This document shows positions 1 through 8,309 of a stretch of 64,000 bases of DNA, piece by piece. This stretch comes from Bacteroidia bacterium (GTDB lineage: Bacteria; Bacteroidota; Bacteroidia; UKL13-3): the NCBI GenBank assembly GCA_021740845.1, contig JAIOYZ010000011.1, forward strand, positions 1 to 64,000, given 5' to 3'. The position numbers were made by a program, and so were the translations under genes. Numbering within the stretch: position 1 is the first letter of the stretch; each line of letters starts with the position of its first letter. The notes under the pieces were generated by a model. That model was not told where the DNA came from, did not search any database, and was given only the letters and a program-made list of their open reading frames with translations.

Positions 1-222
1 GAAGAAGCAGTCTTTGGTCCTTAGTCTTTTGTCTTTAGTAAATTTATAAGCCCAAAGTAATTCTCGTTCAATTGCAAAACATAGAAGAAGCAGTCTTTGG
101 TCCTTAGTCTTTTGTCTTTAGTAAATTTATAAGCCCAAAGTAATTCTTGTTCAATTGCAAAACATAGAAGAAGCAGTCTTTGGTCCTTAGTCTTTTGTCT
201 TTAGTAAATTTATAAGCCCAAA
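1..222. repeat. 83-bp tandem repeat, about 2.7 copies
   Basis: The unit beginning GAAGAAGCAGTCTTTGG starts at 1, 84 and 167, so the period is exactly 83 bases; the third copy breaks off near 222. Copies 1 and 2 differ by a single C/T change (near 65 and 148). The array may continue left of the window. Inside each unit are internal near-repeats of CTTTNGTC/CTTTAGT type. No gene is visible in it and its role is unknown. Confidence 0.95.
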
Positions 223-240
223 CTAATGTCAGTTCAAACC

Positions 241-268
241 CTAAAACCTAAAACCTAAAACCTAAAAC
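241..268. repeat. Four tandem CTAAAAC heptamers
   Basis: CTAAAAC is repeated four times without interruption directly after the 83-bp array and ends just before the stop codon of the next gene's extended frame. It resembles a telomeric repeat in form only; in a bacterial chromosome it is best read as a slippage-prone microsatellite. Confidence 0.9.
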
Positions 269-271
269 CCT

Positions 272-1060
272 TTAGCGAATTTTATTTACTTCGTTTTTTT
301 GCCCAATTAATGGCTTGCCTTGTATTGCTTGGATTAGGGTTAATAAGGCCAATAAACCGTATAAAATTGAAAGAGCAAAAGTCAATTTTGTATTTTTTAA
401 AACATAGAAAGAAAAGAAGGGTAAAAATTGTAAGGCATGCATGCCAATAAAATGAGAAACTCATAAATCGCCAACGGTCTTGCTCCAGCCAACAATAAAC
501 CAATTTGAATTATCATTTAATGCCCCAACACTATGATTAAGTCGTGAGCCCATTGCAAAGCCCTCAAATGAAAATAGTACAAAAATGATAATGCTTAAAC
601 GGATAGCCCACAAATAATAAATAGGAAGATTAGGGAAATCATGTTTAAAAAATAGAAAGCCAATATAAGCAGTATAAAGTGTTACTGCAGATGCTGCCAA
701 AGCCATTAGAGAATACAAAGCGGAATATACTGGGGTAGAAATATTATAGTGTGATAATTGCCCTTTATTGGCTTGAAAAGCGATATAAAAAATTTCAAAT
801 CCCAAAAGAATGATAACAGTCCAATTGTAACTATTAATATTAAAAGAGGGCAGGTAATAACAATACCAAGCCATAGCCCAAGCGAATAAAAATGTAGAAA
901 ATGCAAATTTAAATGGTTTGAACCAAGGATTAACAGAATAGACTTGTTTGCTGGTGATTTTTGTAAGTAACAAAAAAGTAAATGCCAATCCCAAGCAAAT
1001 TAAGCCGAAGTAAAACAAGGTTTCATTACGGTATTTGAGTTGTTGAATAAAGTCTATCAT
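272..1060 (-). pseudogene. Conserved integral membrane protein interrupted by one in-frame TGA
   Basis: The reading frame starts with ATG at 1060 and gives 199 residues with about five hydrophobic segments, then meets TGA at 463-461 after TVGDL. The same frame continues for 62 more residues, beginning VSHFIGMHALQFLPFFSF, to a TAA at 274-272; the continuation carries further hydrophobic helices and looks like the natural C-terminus. The likely original codon is CGA (Arg), so a single C-to-T change would explain the stop. No function is assigned. Recent inactivation, a sequencing error or read-through are all possible; other genes here end normally on TGA, so a recoded genetic code is unlikely. 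Confidence 0.75.
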
Positions 1061-1535
1061 TATTTAATACTAGCTAAGTTTTTGTTAATTTATATCGTCT
1101 TCTAATGTGTGCAAACTATAAAAAGAATATTGCTTTTTATTCAAGTTGGTATTATATGCAATGAATTAGTTTTTTAATGCAAATTGAATATTGTGTTCAG
1201 ATTCTTCATTATGTCTTGTAATATAATTATGGAATCAAACTCACTCATTACAAGTCAACTCTTGTTCGTATTTTTTGTAATAATCAGGTATTTTCTTTTT
1301 TGTTTTAAGAATTGTGAAATACAAACTTTGCAATCCAATTTTTTTTCTTTGAATATCAATGGTCTTAAAATCTAATGAATCTAAAAAGTTAGATTCAAAT
1401 AGATATTCATGAATAGATTGTTGCTTTTTTTAGTCGAAAATTCTGTCATCAAATTTTTTTTATTTGTGGATTCTTAAAAGTATATTTCTTCAAATGGCTC
1501 ACCTGCTATAATTTCCTAATTTTTTTGGTGATTTG
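1061..1535. other. AT-rich intergenic region without recognised genes
   Basis: This stretch separates the divergently placed membrane-protein gene (start at 1060) from the 3' end of the next minus-strand gene. It is very AT-rich with long T runs. A 63-codon plus-strand frame at 1184-1375 has no recognisable domain or ribosome binding site and was not accepted. I see no clear RNA or terminator hairpin. Confidence 0.6.
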
Positions 1536-2690
1536 TTAATTATGCTTGTTTTTCCATAGCCATAAATTTAGACAAATACTTATGCCCAAAACTGACAAAA
1601 TTAAATACAGTTTTAAATCGGTATCATCGTCTGATTTTTTGTCACTTTTTTGGTTAAATAAACCATTAATAAAATAGTTTTCTAACTTATCGAAGTTTGA
1701 GATTACCAAGTTGCTATCTGGGAAAAATATTGCTTTAGTGTGGCGATATTTATCGATGAAAAGAGTAAATCTGTTAATTGGTAAATAATCATGATAATAT
1801 TTTTCAATAGGTGGTCTGCCTGGCCTTACACTGTCAATTTTAAATGGACCACCAATTTTATCTTTAAGTTGAGGAATATAGTAAAATACACTATCATTAA
1901 TGAAAGCGATATGACCATCATTTATACTTCCAAATATTTGAAGAATAGTAGAAACCACTAAAATATCTACTTCCTTTGTTTTGTTAACAACAAGTTTTCC
2001 TAGCTCAGAAGACCATTTTTCTTGTATCTCCAATGTTTTGTAAAAATGGAATACATTATTTTGATAATAGTAATCAATTGCACCAATTTTCCCTTCTTTT
2101 TGTAAATGACGATAAGTCTTTTCGTTAATAAGTTGTTCAATAATTGGATCTGAAGTGGAAAGGAAATTTTTTATTTGAATTGGCGAGATTGAAGAAAGTG
2201 TGTCAAATTGTTTAATTCCATTTATTGTGTGATGCTCATCGATAATTAATTTTTTTTGATTAAACTTAATGAAATTAACGTTTGAGCAAGAGGTGTTTAT
2301 TAAATTCAATACCTCTTTAATATCAAAATCTCTATCACGAATGACTAATTTTAGTCCAGTTGTAAATTGGTCTATTGTTGTTGAATACTTTTCGTAATCC
2401 CAATAAGAGAATTCACCATAACCTAATGCAATATATTTGGAATGTCGGTTTGTAAAGTCATGGTTAAAGAAAAAATTGATTTGTTTGTTGGTATAGCCTT
2501 TAATTTTTAAAAGTTTGTCTGAAAGGTCAAGCAAAATTTTAATCTTATTATCAATTTCCAATTCCATTTCTATAGAACTCGATGAATATTGGAAATGAAT
2601 GTTCCCCTTATTAATTATAATAATAGCATCCGTGTTAGCGAATGTCACAAAAGAAATTAGAAGGAAAACTGTAAGAAATAATATTTTCAT
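1536..2690 (-). CDS. Hypothetical secreted, C-terminally membrane-anchored protein
   Basis: I do not recognise the family. The ATG at 2690 is preferred over the upstream start at 2759 because it opens a clear signal peptide (MKILFLTVFLLISFVTFA). The mature part is about 330 residues, rich in Asn, Ile, Lys and Phe. Near the C-terminus is one hydrophobic helix (LYLILSVLGISICLNLWLW) followed by basic residues, so the protein probably sits in the inner membrane with a large periplasmic domain. It lies 75 bases downstream of the carboxylase gene on the same strand and could be co-transcribed, but nothing else links them. Confidence 0.6.
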   Translation of the reverse strand: MKILFLTVFLLISFVTFANTDAIIIINKGNIHFQYSSSSIEMELEIDNKIKILLDLSDKLLKIKGYTNKQINFFFNHDFTNRHSKYIALGYGEFSYWDYEKYSTTIDQFTTGLKLVIRDRDFDIKEVLNLINTSCSNVNFIKFNQKKLIIDEHHTINGIKQFDTLSSISPIQIKNFLSTSDPIIEQLINEKTYRHLQKEGKIGAIDYYYQNNVFHFYKTLEIQEKWSSELGKLVVNKTKEVDILVVSTILQIFGSINDGHIAFINDSVFYYIPQLKDKIGGPFKIDSVRPGRPPIEKYYHDYLPINRFTLFIDKYRHTKAIFFPDSNLVISNFDKLENYFINGLFNQKSDKKSDDDTDLKLYLILSVLGISICLNLWLWKNKHN

Positions 2691-2765
2691 ATCATTTTTT
2701 TTGAATTTTATTTTGTCAACTCCCAACAGCTCATCCTGCACTAAAGCTTCGGTTGACAAAGCAAC

Positions 2766-4385
2766 CTACGCCCTAATCACTCCAGGTCTAAACTCTTTCG
2801 ATATCGGTGCGTGGTTAGCTGCTTCAATTCCCATGCTTATCCATGTGCGTGTTTCTTTTGGGTCAATAATGGCATCTACCCAAAGGCGTGCTGCGGCATA
2901 ATACGGACTAGTTTGGCGCTCGTACCTTTCTGTAATTTGGTCTAATAAGGCTTTGTGTTTTACCTCGTCAATAACTTCGCCTTTTGCTTTTAAACTAGCT
3001 TCTTCAATTTGCAATAATACTTTGGCAGCTTGCGCTCCGCCCATTACTGCAATTTTTGCGTTTGGCCAAGCTGCAATTAAACGTGGGTCGTATGCTTTGC
3101 CACACATGGCATAATTACCAGCACCGTAGCTATTACCGGTGATAATGGTAAATTTAGGAACTACAGAATTGGCTTGTGCGTTTACCAGTTTAGCACCATC
3201 TTTTATAATTCCGCCGTGTTCGCTTCTTGAACCAACCATAAAGCCAGTTACATCTTGAAGGAAAAGCAAAGGGATTTTTTTCTGATTGCAATTCATGATA
3301 AAATGGGCTGCTTTATCTGCACTATCGCTATAGATTACTCCACCTATTTGCATTTCCATTGGGTTGTCTGTAGCGCTTTGTTTTGGTTTTTTTGCTTTCA
3401 CCACCAAACGGTTATTGGCAACAATTCCTACTGCCCAACCGTCAATACGGGCATAGCCGCAAATGATGGTTTTGCCATACAAATCTTTATATGCATCAAA
3501 TGAATCTGCATCCACTAACCTTTCAATAATTTCCATTACATCAAAAGGTTTGGCAAAATTGGCAACGGCTTCGTAAACATCGTCCATAGATTTTTTAGGC
3601 GCAATTGGTTCAACCCGATTAAAACCTGCCTTTTCATAATCTCCAATTTTATCAAATATGCGTTTGATTCTATCTAAACAAGCTGCATCGTTTTCAAATT
3701 TATAATCGGTAACACCACTAATTTCGCAATGAGTTGATGCACCGCCCAAGGTTTCGTTATCTATTTCTTCTCCAATTGCTGCTTTCACCAAATAAGAACC
3801 GGCTAAAAATATGGAACCCGTTTTGTCTACTATCATAGCCTCATCGCTCATAATAGGTAGGTAAGCGCCACCGGCAACGCAAGAACCCATTACAGCAGCA
3901 ATTTGGGTTATTCCCATGCTGCTCATCACTGCGTTGTTTCTAAAGATTCTTCCAAAATGTTCTTTGTCGGGGAAAATTTCATCTTGCATGGGAAGGTAAA
4001 CACCTGCGCTATCCACCAAATAAATGATTGGTAATTTATTTTCAATTGAGATTTCTTGGGCTCTTAAGTTCTTCTTGCCAGTAATAGGAAACCAAGCTCC
4101 GGCTTTAACTGTGGCATCATTAGCAACAACAATACATTGCCTTCCGCTTACATAACCCATAACTACAACTACCCCGCCACCAGGACAACCGCCATGTTCG
4201 GCATACATTTCATAACCAGCTATTGCACCAATTTCAATTTGTGGCTTATCGGTATCTAGCAAGTAAGCAACCCTTTCGCGAGCTAGCATTTTGCCTTTTT
4301 CCTTTTGTTTAGCAGCAGCTTTAGCGCCACCACCTTGTGAAATTTTTTCTAATCTTTGGTGAAGTTCGGTTACTAAGTTGTTCAT
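2766..4385 (-). CDS. Acyl-CoA carboxylase beta (carboxyltransferase) subunit, probably methylcrotonyl-CoA carboxylase
   Basis: A 539-residue biotin-dependent carboxyltransferase. The N-terminal half carries VDSAGVYLPMQDEIFPD, HFGRIF, MGSCVAGGAYLPIMSDE and a GGA-THCEISGVTD stretch; the C-terminal half carries LQDVTGFMVGSRSEHGGI and NSYGAGNYAMCGKAYDPR. These match the methylcrotonyl-CoA carboxylase beta subunit (leucine degradation) better than propionyl-CoA carboxylase, though substrate cannot be proved from sequence. The usual partner, a biotin carboxylase/biotin carrier alpha subunit, is not in the window. Length is normal for the family. Confidence is high for the family and moderate for the substrate. 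Confidence 0.9.
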   Translation of the reverse strand: MNNLVTELHQRLEKISQGGGAKAAAKQKEKGKMLARERVAYLLDTDKPQIEIGAIAGYEMYAEHGGCPGGGVVVVMGYVSGRQCIVVANDATVKAGAWFPITGKKNLRAQEISIENKLPIIYLVDSAGVYLPMQDEIFPDKEHFGRIFRNNAVMSSMGITQIAAVMGSCVAGGAYLPIMSDEAMIVDKTGSIFLAGSYLVKAAIGEEIDNETLGGASTHCEISGVTDYKFENDAACLDRIKRIFDKIGDYEKAGFNRVEPIAPKKSMDDVYEAVANFAKPFDVMEIIERLVDADSFDAYKDLYGKTIICGYARIDGWAVGIVANNRLVVKAKKPKQSATDNPMEMQIGGVIYSDSADKAAHFIMNCNQKKIPLLFLQDVTGFMVGSRSEHGGIIKDGAKLVNAQANSVVPKFTIITGNSYGAGNYAMCGKAYDPRLIAAWPNAKIAVMGGAQAAKVLLQIEEASLKAKGEVIDEVKHKALLDQITERYERQTSPYYAAARLWVDAIIDPKETRTWISMGIEAANHAPISKEFRPGVIRA

Positions 4386-4539
4386 GTTTTTGCTTGGGCT
4401 GTAATCCTATGGCTAGAAGTAAAAATGCTATACCATTGGCTATTAATCTTGCAATGATACAGAATAGGAAAGGAATAGCCAATAAGTTTAGGCCAAGAAA
4501 ATACAGTTTTACTTTTTTTGATTTTTCTCCTTTTAAAAT
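4321..4539 (-). other. Open hydrophobic frame without a normal start codon
   Basis: A 72-codon frame follows an in-frame TAA (4548-4546) and overlaps the first 65 bases of the carboxylase gene in another frame. Its first half is strongly hydrophobic (KLYFLGLNLLAIPFLF and IANGIAFLLLAIGLQ), like a two-helix membrane protein. A GGAG lies near its beginning but there is no ATG, GTG or TTG in a sensible position; ATT or CTG would have to serve. It may be a degraded or mis-sequenced small membrane protein gene, or chance. Low confidence. Confidence 0.25.
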
Positions 4540-4587
4540 GCCTAATTAGCTAAGCCATAGCGGTGAAATGCTTAAGTCTAAAATTTG

Positions 4588-4619
4588 TTTGCATAGGAAC
4601 TTTCTAAAACATACTTTTG
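4588..4619 (+). promoter_or_regulatory. Bacteroidota-type promoter of the SRP RNA gene
   Basis: TTTG at 4588-4591 and TACTTTTG at 4612-4619 match the -33 (TTTG) and -7 (TAnnTTTG) elements of Bacteroidota housekeeping promoters, with a 20-base spacer. Seven bases past the last G lies 4626, which coincides with the first bases of the SRP RNA terminal stem (4625). Confidence 0.7.
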
Positions 4620-4624
4620 CGCTC

Positions 4625-4729
4625 GGGTGAGCCCTGTACGACCAGCTCCCTCTAATCCCCCAGGTCAGGAATGGAGCAAGGGCGTGAGGTTGTAGCGGTG
4701 CGATGCAGTAAGCTTGCCCATTTTTTTTT
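4625..4729 (+). ncRNA. Signal recognition particle RNA (4.5S RNA, small bacterial type)
   Basis: The conserved SRP domain is present: CCAGGTCAGGAATGGAGCAA contains the symmetric and asymmetric loop sequences around a GGAA tetraloop that bind Ffh. The 5' end GGGTGAGC (4625-4632) pairs with GCTTGCCC (4712-4719), allowing G-U pairs, to close the hairpin. A run of nine T follows at 4721-4729 and serves as a terminator. The total length near 95-100 nt fits the small bacterial SRP RNA. The RNA works with Ffh and FtsY in co-translational targeting of membrane proteins. Its predicted start matches a promoter directly upstream. Confidence 0.88.
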
Positions 4730-4792
4730 GCTCTTAGCTATAGCAGTTGCCCTTTTACTATTTTAGTTTGGCATTTTGAAGTTGCATTTATA

Positions 4793-5647
4793 TTAAGATT
4801 TTTCGTTTGATTCAAACTCCTTTAATGTATGCCCTTGCTTGTTTTTCCATTCTGTTAATCCATTAGCATTTCGACCCATTACCATAACTGCTGCTGTTGA
4901 CGGACTACTGAAAATATAATCATCAGAAAATTCTAGGTAATCCCCTTTATCCACTAGAACACCTTCATCAATGAGTTTTTTTCTATATGTGATAAAGTTA
5001 CTTGTCATTGAATTCACAATTGTTGCCGCAGCTTTTGAGTTTTTGAAAACAACAAAACCATCCGAAGTAGGTTCTCCTTGCCCATCTGCTCCTCGGGCGG
5101 CTTTAATATAGAACAATTCTTGTTTTTGCTTTGGTTTAAACTCTCTCTTTTCTTCGAATACTTTGTGTCCAAGTGTATTCACAAGCATTTTAATATACTC
5201 AATAAACTCCTCCATTTCAGCTCTGTCGGATTCGGATATGGATGATTGAGTTGGAATTATTGAATTGTCAACTGAATAGCGATTTGCTAGTTTAGCAATC
5301 TCGTGAAGTCGGTTTTCTAGATATTTAATATGTGCCTTGTTTAAATTTTCATCTTTGCTTATGAAAACAACTGCCTCGTTCCAAAAGTCTTTTTGAGTTA
5401 ATTGTTGATTTAATCGTTTCAAGATTGATTCCGCCTCGCCGATATATACTTGGTCTTTTCCGGAATCATCCTTTCCGAAAAGTAAATATACCCCAGTGCT
5501 AGTTAGGTCTTCTCTATCGCTGCAATCTTTAATTTTAATTCTTGGGATTTTATAGGCTTTGCCCGACCAATTTGATAGTTCGCAACTCATGCGACCATTT
5601 GGCTCTCCATCAATAAGAAATATTTTTATCGTTTTACCGAACTTCAT
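4793..5647 (-). CDS. GIY-YIG nuclease family protein with DUF4357 domain
   Basis: The 284-residue protein has a GIY-YIG-like core (STGVYLLFGKD ... DQVYIGEAESILKRLNQQ, about residues 50-85). The C-terminal 80 residues (SDGFVVFKNSKAAATIV ... LIDEGVLVDKGDYLEFSDDY) match the DUF4357 domain often joined to it. Such proteins are common in accessory regions and sometimes lie near restriction-modification genes, but the exact substrate is unknown. The start is one base from the end of the upstream decayed gene, so the two once formed an operon. The arrangement fits an acquired cassette in decay. Confidence 0.8.
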   Translation of the reverse strand: MKFGKTIKIFLIDGEPNGRMSCELSNWSGKAYKIPRIKIKDCSDREDLTSTGVYLLFGKDDSGKDQVYIGEAESILKRLNQQLTQKDFWNEAVVFISKDENLNKAHIKYLENRLHEIAKLANRYSVDNSIIPTQSSISESDRAEMEEFIEYIKMLVNTLGHKVFEEKREFKPKQKQELFYIKAARGADGQGEPTSDGFVVFKNSKAAATIVNSMTSNFITYRKKLIDEGVLVDKGDYLEFSDDYIFSSPSTAAVMVMGRNANGLTEWKNKQGHTLKEFESNEKS

Positions 5648-5648
5648 T

Positions 5649-6360
5649 TTATTGGTTATTTATTTCACAAACTAAAGGCAAGTGATCACTATATCTCAGC
5701 CATTTTTCAATTTCTCCTATTTCAAAATTACTCATATTACTGAGAATTTCATTAGAAGCAAAAATGAAATCAATGTGATAAGGTTTTGCTTTATTTCTTT
5801 GTAAATAGAATGTTGGTCTTGTTTCAGTTCCTTGTTTCTCCATATAGAAATGATGGTAAATACTATGAATATTCAATTCTCCTTAATCATTTACAACATT
5901 AGAATGATTCCACTACCTATCAGTTTTATCCCAAATAGAATTGCTATTTAAATCTCCAGCTAAGATTATTTTTTTAAAATTCCCCTTATTGATTTCTAAA
6001 TATTTCCAGAGCTGACCTATAAATCCAAATGTTGGTGATTTATTTTGACTTGTCCAAATGCAGAGTAATTGAAATTTGTTATTTATTAAACAAGGTAATA
6101 AATGTTTTACCTCAGAGCCTTTATAGATATTACTCCAATTGATTAATCGAAGTTTATTTTGGTTTTTGGCAAATACCCCAATTCCTTTATTTTTATTGTC
6201 CCCGTTCCATAAATAGGTACCTGTCCACTCCAAATAATTTTGATGTTCACTGTATTTAGGGTTATAACATTATTGGTTATATAAATGTCTGCATCTAGTT
6301 CTGAAAAATGTTCAAACTTTTTCTAAATGCGCCATTACAATTCCAAGTAACTATTTTCAT
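5649..6360 (-). pseudogene. Decayed endonuclease/exonuclease/phosphatase (EEP) family gene
   Basis: From an ATG at 6360 the peptide begins MKIVTWNCNGAFRKK, the classic N-terminus of EEP-fold nucleases (exonuclease III-like). A base is missing in an A run near 6325, and the frame then reads FEHFSELDADIYI; a second shift lies near 6280, followed by TAA at 6272-6270. The main body has GDLNSNSIWDKTDR, then TAG (5915-5913), WNHSNVVND, TAA (5885-5883), and a C-terminal part ending SDHLPLVCEINNQ with the catalytic SDH motif. Two frameshifts and three stops make an active enzyme very unlikely. The intact GIY-YIG gene follows one base downstream. Confidence 0.85.
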
Positions 6361-6371
6361 CTTACACCTTC

Positions 6372-6453
6372 GCGTTAGGGATTGAAGTGGAAATCCTTTT
6401 GTGAGGAACGAGCAAAAGATTGGAGCGTAAAGCCCGACCCGGCAGGGTAACGC
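6372..6453. other. Structured intergenic element, possible RNA or repeat
   Basis: This 82-bp stretch is more GC-rich than its surroundings and folds compactly. GCGTTA (6372-6377) pairs with TAACGC (6448-6453); inside are CTTTTG/CAAAAG and ACCC/GGGT hairpins. I recall similar blocks (GTTAGGGATTGAA ... AAAGCCCGACCC ... ACGCCC) between genes of other Bacteroidota, but cannot check. It lies between the decayed nuclease gene and a divergent T9SS gene. Strand and function are unknown. Confidence 0.5.
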
Positions 6454-6631
6454 CCATTATTTCTTCCTTCGTCATTCGCGTTTTTATTCTATTTTTCCTG
6501 CATTAACATTATTCTGCCAAAAATCTCATCCCAATTCTTGGTTTTCTTTGTGACAGATTAATTTGTCTTCATCCATATTTTGAAGGTTAAATTATCTTGC
6601 TTTCATTTTTCAATTATTTATTATTTTAAAC

Positions 6632-6661
6632 TTTGATAATTAGCCACTTTTCCTATTTTTG
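6632..6661 (+). promoter_or_regulatory. Promoter of the T9SS cargo gene
   Basis: TTTG at 6632-6635 and TATTTTTG at 6654-6661 match the Bacteroidota -33 and -7 elements with an 18-base spacer. The predicted start of transcription near 6668 leaves a leader of about 12 bases before the ATG at 6680. Confidence 0.6.
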
Positions 6662-6679
6662 TTCTATATCTATTTAAAA

Positions 6680-7477
6680 ATGAAAAAGAGTTACATCCTT
6701 GTTATTTTTGTCTTTTTGCTGAGCGCTAAGAGCAGTTTTGCAATATTGGTGGTGGAGAACATCAACAAAAAACTTAGTGGCGACACAACAGTAATTGATT
6801 TAAGCTTTGGTCCATTGGCAGCACCTTTATTTACCTTTAATTACTTTGCCATTCCAGGTTCTATATCAATTACAGGAAAAATTACATCAGAATATAATAG
6901 TTCTTTACTCGCAGAACCAATTGGAGGCGGAAATTATACCCCAACCCGATTGTATAACAATGCGGATTTTTCAACCATGAGCAATTACGCACGAAGCCCA
7001 ATTTTTATCCATAATAACAACCTTACCTTCGATAATAAATTAAAAGGAACTGGGAATAATTATTTGGGTGCACGAGTTATTTTTCCTGCCACAAAGGAGA
7101 CCATTTATTTGTGGATTTTGGTTAATTTAAATGCGGATGGAACAGAGTTAAATATTATTAAATTGGGTTACGAGGATGAGCCGGGTAAATTTCCGCTTAC
7201 GGGTACCGAAGGACAGAATAATCCTAGCAGTAGTTTATTAGAACAATTGAAGCCGCAGTTAAATATTTACCCGCAACCTGCTACAGATCGTTTGTTTGTA
7301 CAATATCCAACTAAGGGTGGAATTGAATTAAGTGTATACAACCTAAGTGGTGAGTTGATTTATAGTGAAAAGGATTTTGGAGGAGAATTACAAGTTGCCA
7401 ATTGGCCTGCTGGTATTTACTTCCTACAACTTAATAGTGCAGAAGGAATATTGCAGAGGAAAGTTTGGGTGGAGTAA
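6680..7477 (+). CDS. Secreted protein with T9SS type A sorting domain
   Basis: Starting at the ATG at 6680 the protein has 265 residues with a signal peptide (MKKSYILVIFVFLLSAKSSFA). The middle is a unique, probably beta-rich domain of about 160 residues that I do not recognise. The last 75 residues (LNIYPQPATDRLFVQYP ... LSVYNLSGELIY ... WPAGIYFLQL) match the type A C-terminal sorting domain, which sends proteins through the type IX secretion system and is removed at the cell surface. The frame can be read seven codons further upstream from a TTG, but that would place the start inside the promoter. Confidence 0.85.
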   Translation: MKKSYILVIFVFLLSAKSSFAILVVENINKKLSGDTTVIDLSFGPLAAPLFTFNYFAIPGSISITGKITSEYNSSLLAEPIGGGNYTPTRLYNNADFSTMSNYARSPIFIHNNNLTFDNKLKGTGNNYLGARVIFPATKETIYLWILVNLNADGTELNIIKLGYEDEPGKFPLTGTEGQNNPSSSLLEQLKPQLNIYPQPATDRLFVQYPTKGGIELSVYNLSGELIYSEKDFGGELQVANWPAGIYFLQLNSAEGILQRKVWVE

Positions 7478-7483
7478 ACCCAA

Positions 7484-7816
7484 TCATTTCAACTTTTCGT
7501 TTTCCTGATGTCTTGTGGCATCTCGATTGGTTTTCTTGGCCATGTTTTTTTCAAAGGCTTCTGTTAGGTTTACTCCCGTTTGGTTGGCTAAGCAAATTAA
7601 TACCCAAAGTACATCCGCCATTTCATCTCCTAGGTCAACCGCCTCGTCTGATTTTTTAAAAGATTGTTCGCCATATTTACGCGACATAATTCTTGCCACT
7701 TCACCTACTTCTTCCATGAGAATTGCGGTATTGGTTAGTTCATTAAAGTATCTAACACCAATGTTGCTTATCCAATTGTCTACTTGTTTTTGGGCTTCTT
7801 CTAATGTTATGCTCAT
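7484..7816 (-). CDS. MazG-like nucleotide pyrophosphohydrolase
   Basis: The 110-residue protein has the all-alpha NTP pyrophosphohydrolase signature: EEVGE near residue 37 and DEMADVLW near residue 66, which bind magnesium ions. This family hydrolyses (d)NTPs, often non-canonical ones, to the monophosphate. The ATG at 7816 overlaps the stop of the upstream dtd gene by four bases (ATGA), indicating translational coupling; a longer frame from 7840 would run inside dtd. It ends seven bases from the convergent T9SS gene. Both this protein and Dtd act in quality control, one on nucleotides and one on aminoacyl-tRNA. Confidence 0.85.
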   Translation of the reverse strand: MSITLEEAQKQVDNWISNIGVRYFNELTNTAILMEEVGEVARIMSRKYGEQSFKKSDEAVDLGDEMADVLWVLICLANQTGVNLTEAFEKNMAKKTNRDATRHQENEKLK

Positions 7817-8265
7817 GATTTGTTTTTTGTATCTAACCAAATTGTTACCGGACCATCATTTACTAAGGCTACTTTCATGTCGGCACCAAATTCTCCGCAT
7901 GCAATGGGTTTGCCTAAGTCTGCTTTTAGTTGTAGTTTAAATTGCTCATAAAGAGGTATGGCAATTTCTGGTTTGGCCGCCTTAATATAGGAGGGGCGGT
8001 TTCCTTTTTTTGTATCTGCGTGCAATGTAAATTGGCTAATTACTAAAAGTTCGCCATCCACATCCTTCAAACTTTTATTCATCAAACCATTTTCATCGCC
8101 AAAAATTCTGAGGTTGCAAATCTTATTCGATAGCCACTGAATGTCTTCGCTTCCATCGTTATCTTCAATTCCTACCAATACTAGTAAACCCGTTTGGATC
8201 AAACCAATTACTTGCCCATTTACTTTTACCGAGGCTTCTGAAACACGTTGTATAAGGGCTCTCAT
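7813..8265 (-). CDS. dtd: D-aminoacyl-tRNA deacylase
   Basis: At 150 residues this is a typical Dtd. MRALIQRVSEASVKVNG at the start, the SQFTLHADTKKGNRPS active-site block near residue 77, and the C-terminal cis Gly-Pro motif NDGPVTIWLDT are all present. The enzyme removes D-amino acids and glycine wrongly attached to tRNA. It sits in a minus-strand run with crcB and rsgA upstream and overlaps the mazG-like gene by four bases. Confidence 0.95.
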   Translation of the reverse strand: MRALIQRVSEASVKVNGQVIGLIQTGLLVLVGIEDNDGSEDIQWLSNKICNLRIFGDENGLMNKSLKDVDGELLVISQFTLHADTKKGNRPSYIKAAKPEIAIPLYEQFKLQLKADLGKPIACGEFGADMKVALVNDGPVTIWLDTKNKS

Positions 8266-8309
8266 AGAATGTTTTTTAGTTTACGGTTTGAACCAAAATT
8301 GGATAGATT

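Noticed and set aside
272-1060. Alternative genetic code with TGA as a sense codon
   Set aside because: Intact genes in the window end on TGA (for example the patatin gene at 58318), so a general reassignment is not supported.
1184-1375. 63-codon plus-strand frame
   Set aside because: Low-complexity, no domain, no ribosome binding site, lies in AT-rich DNA.
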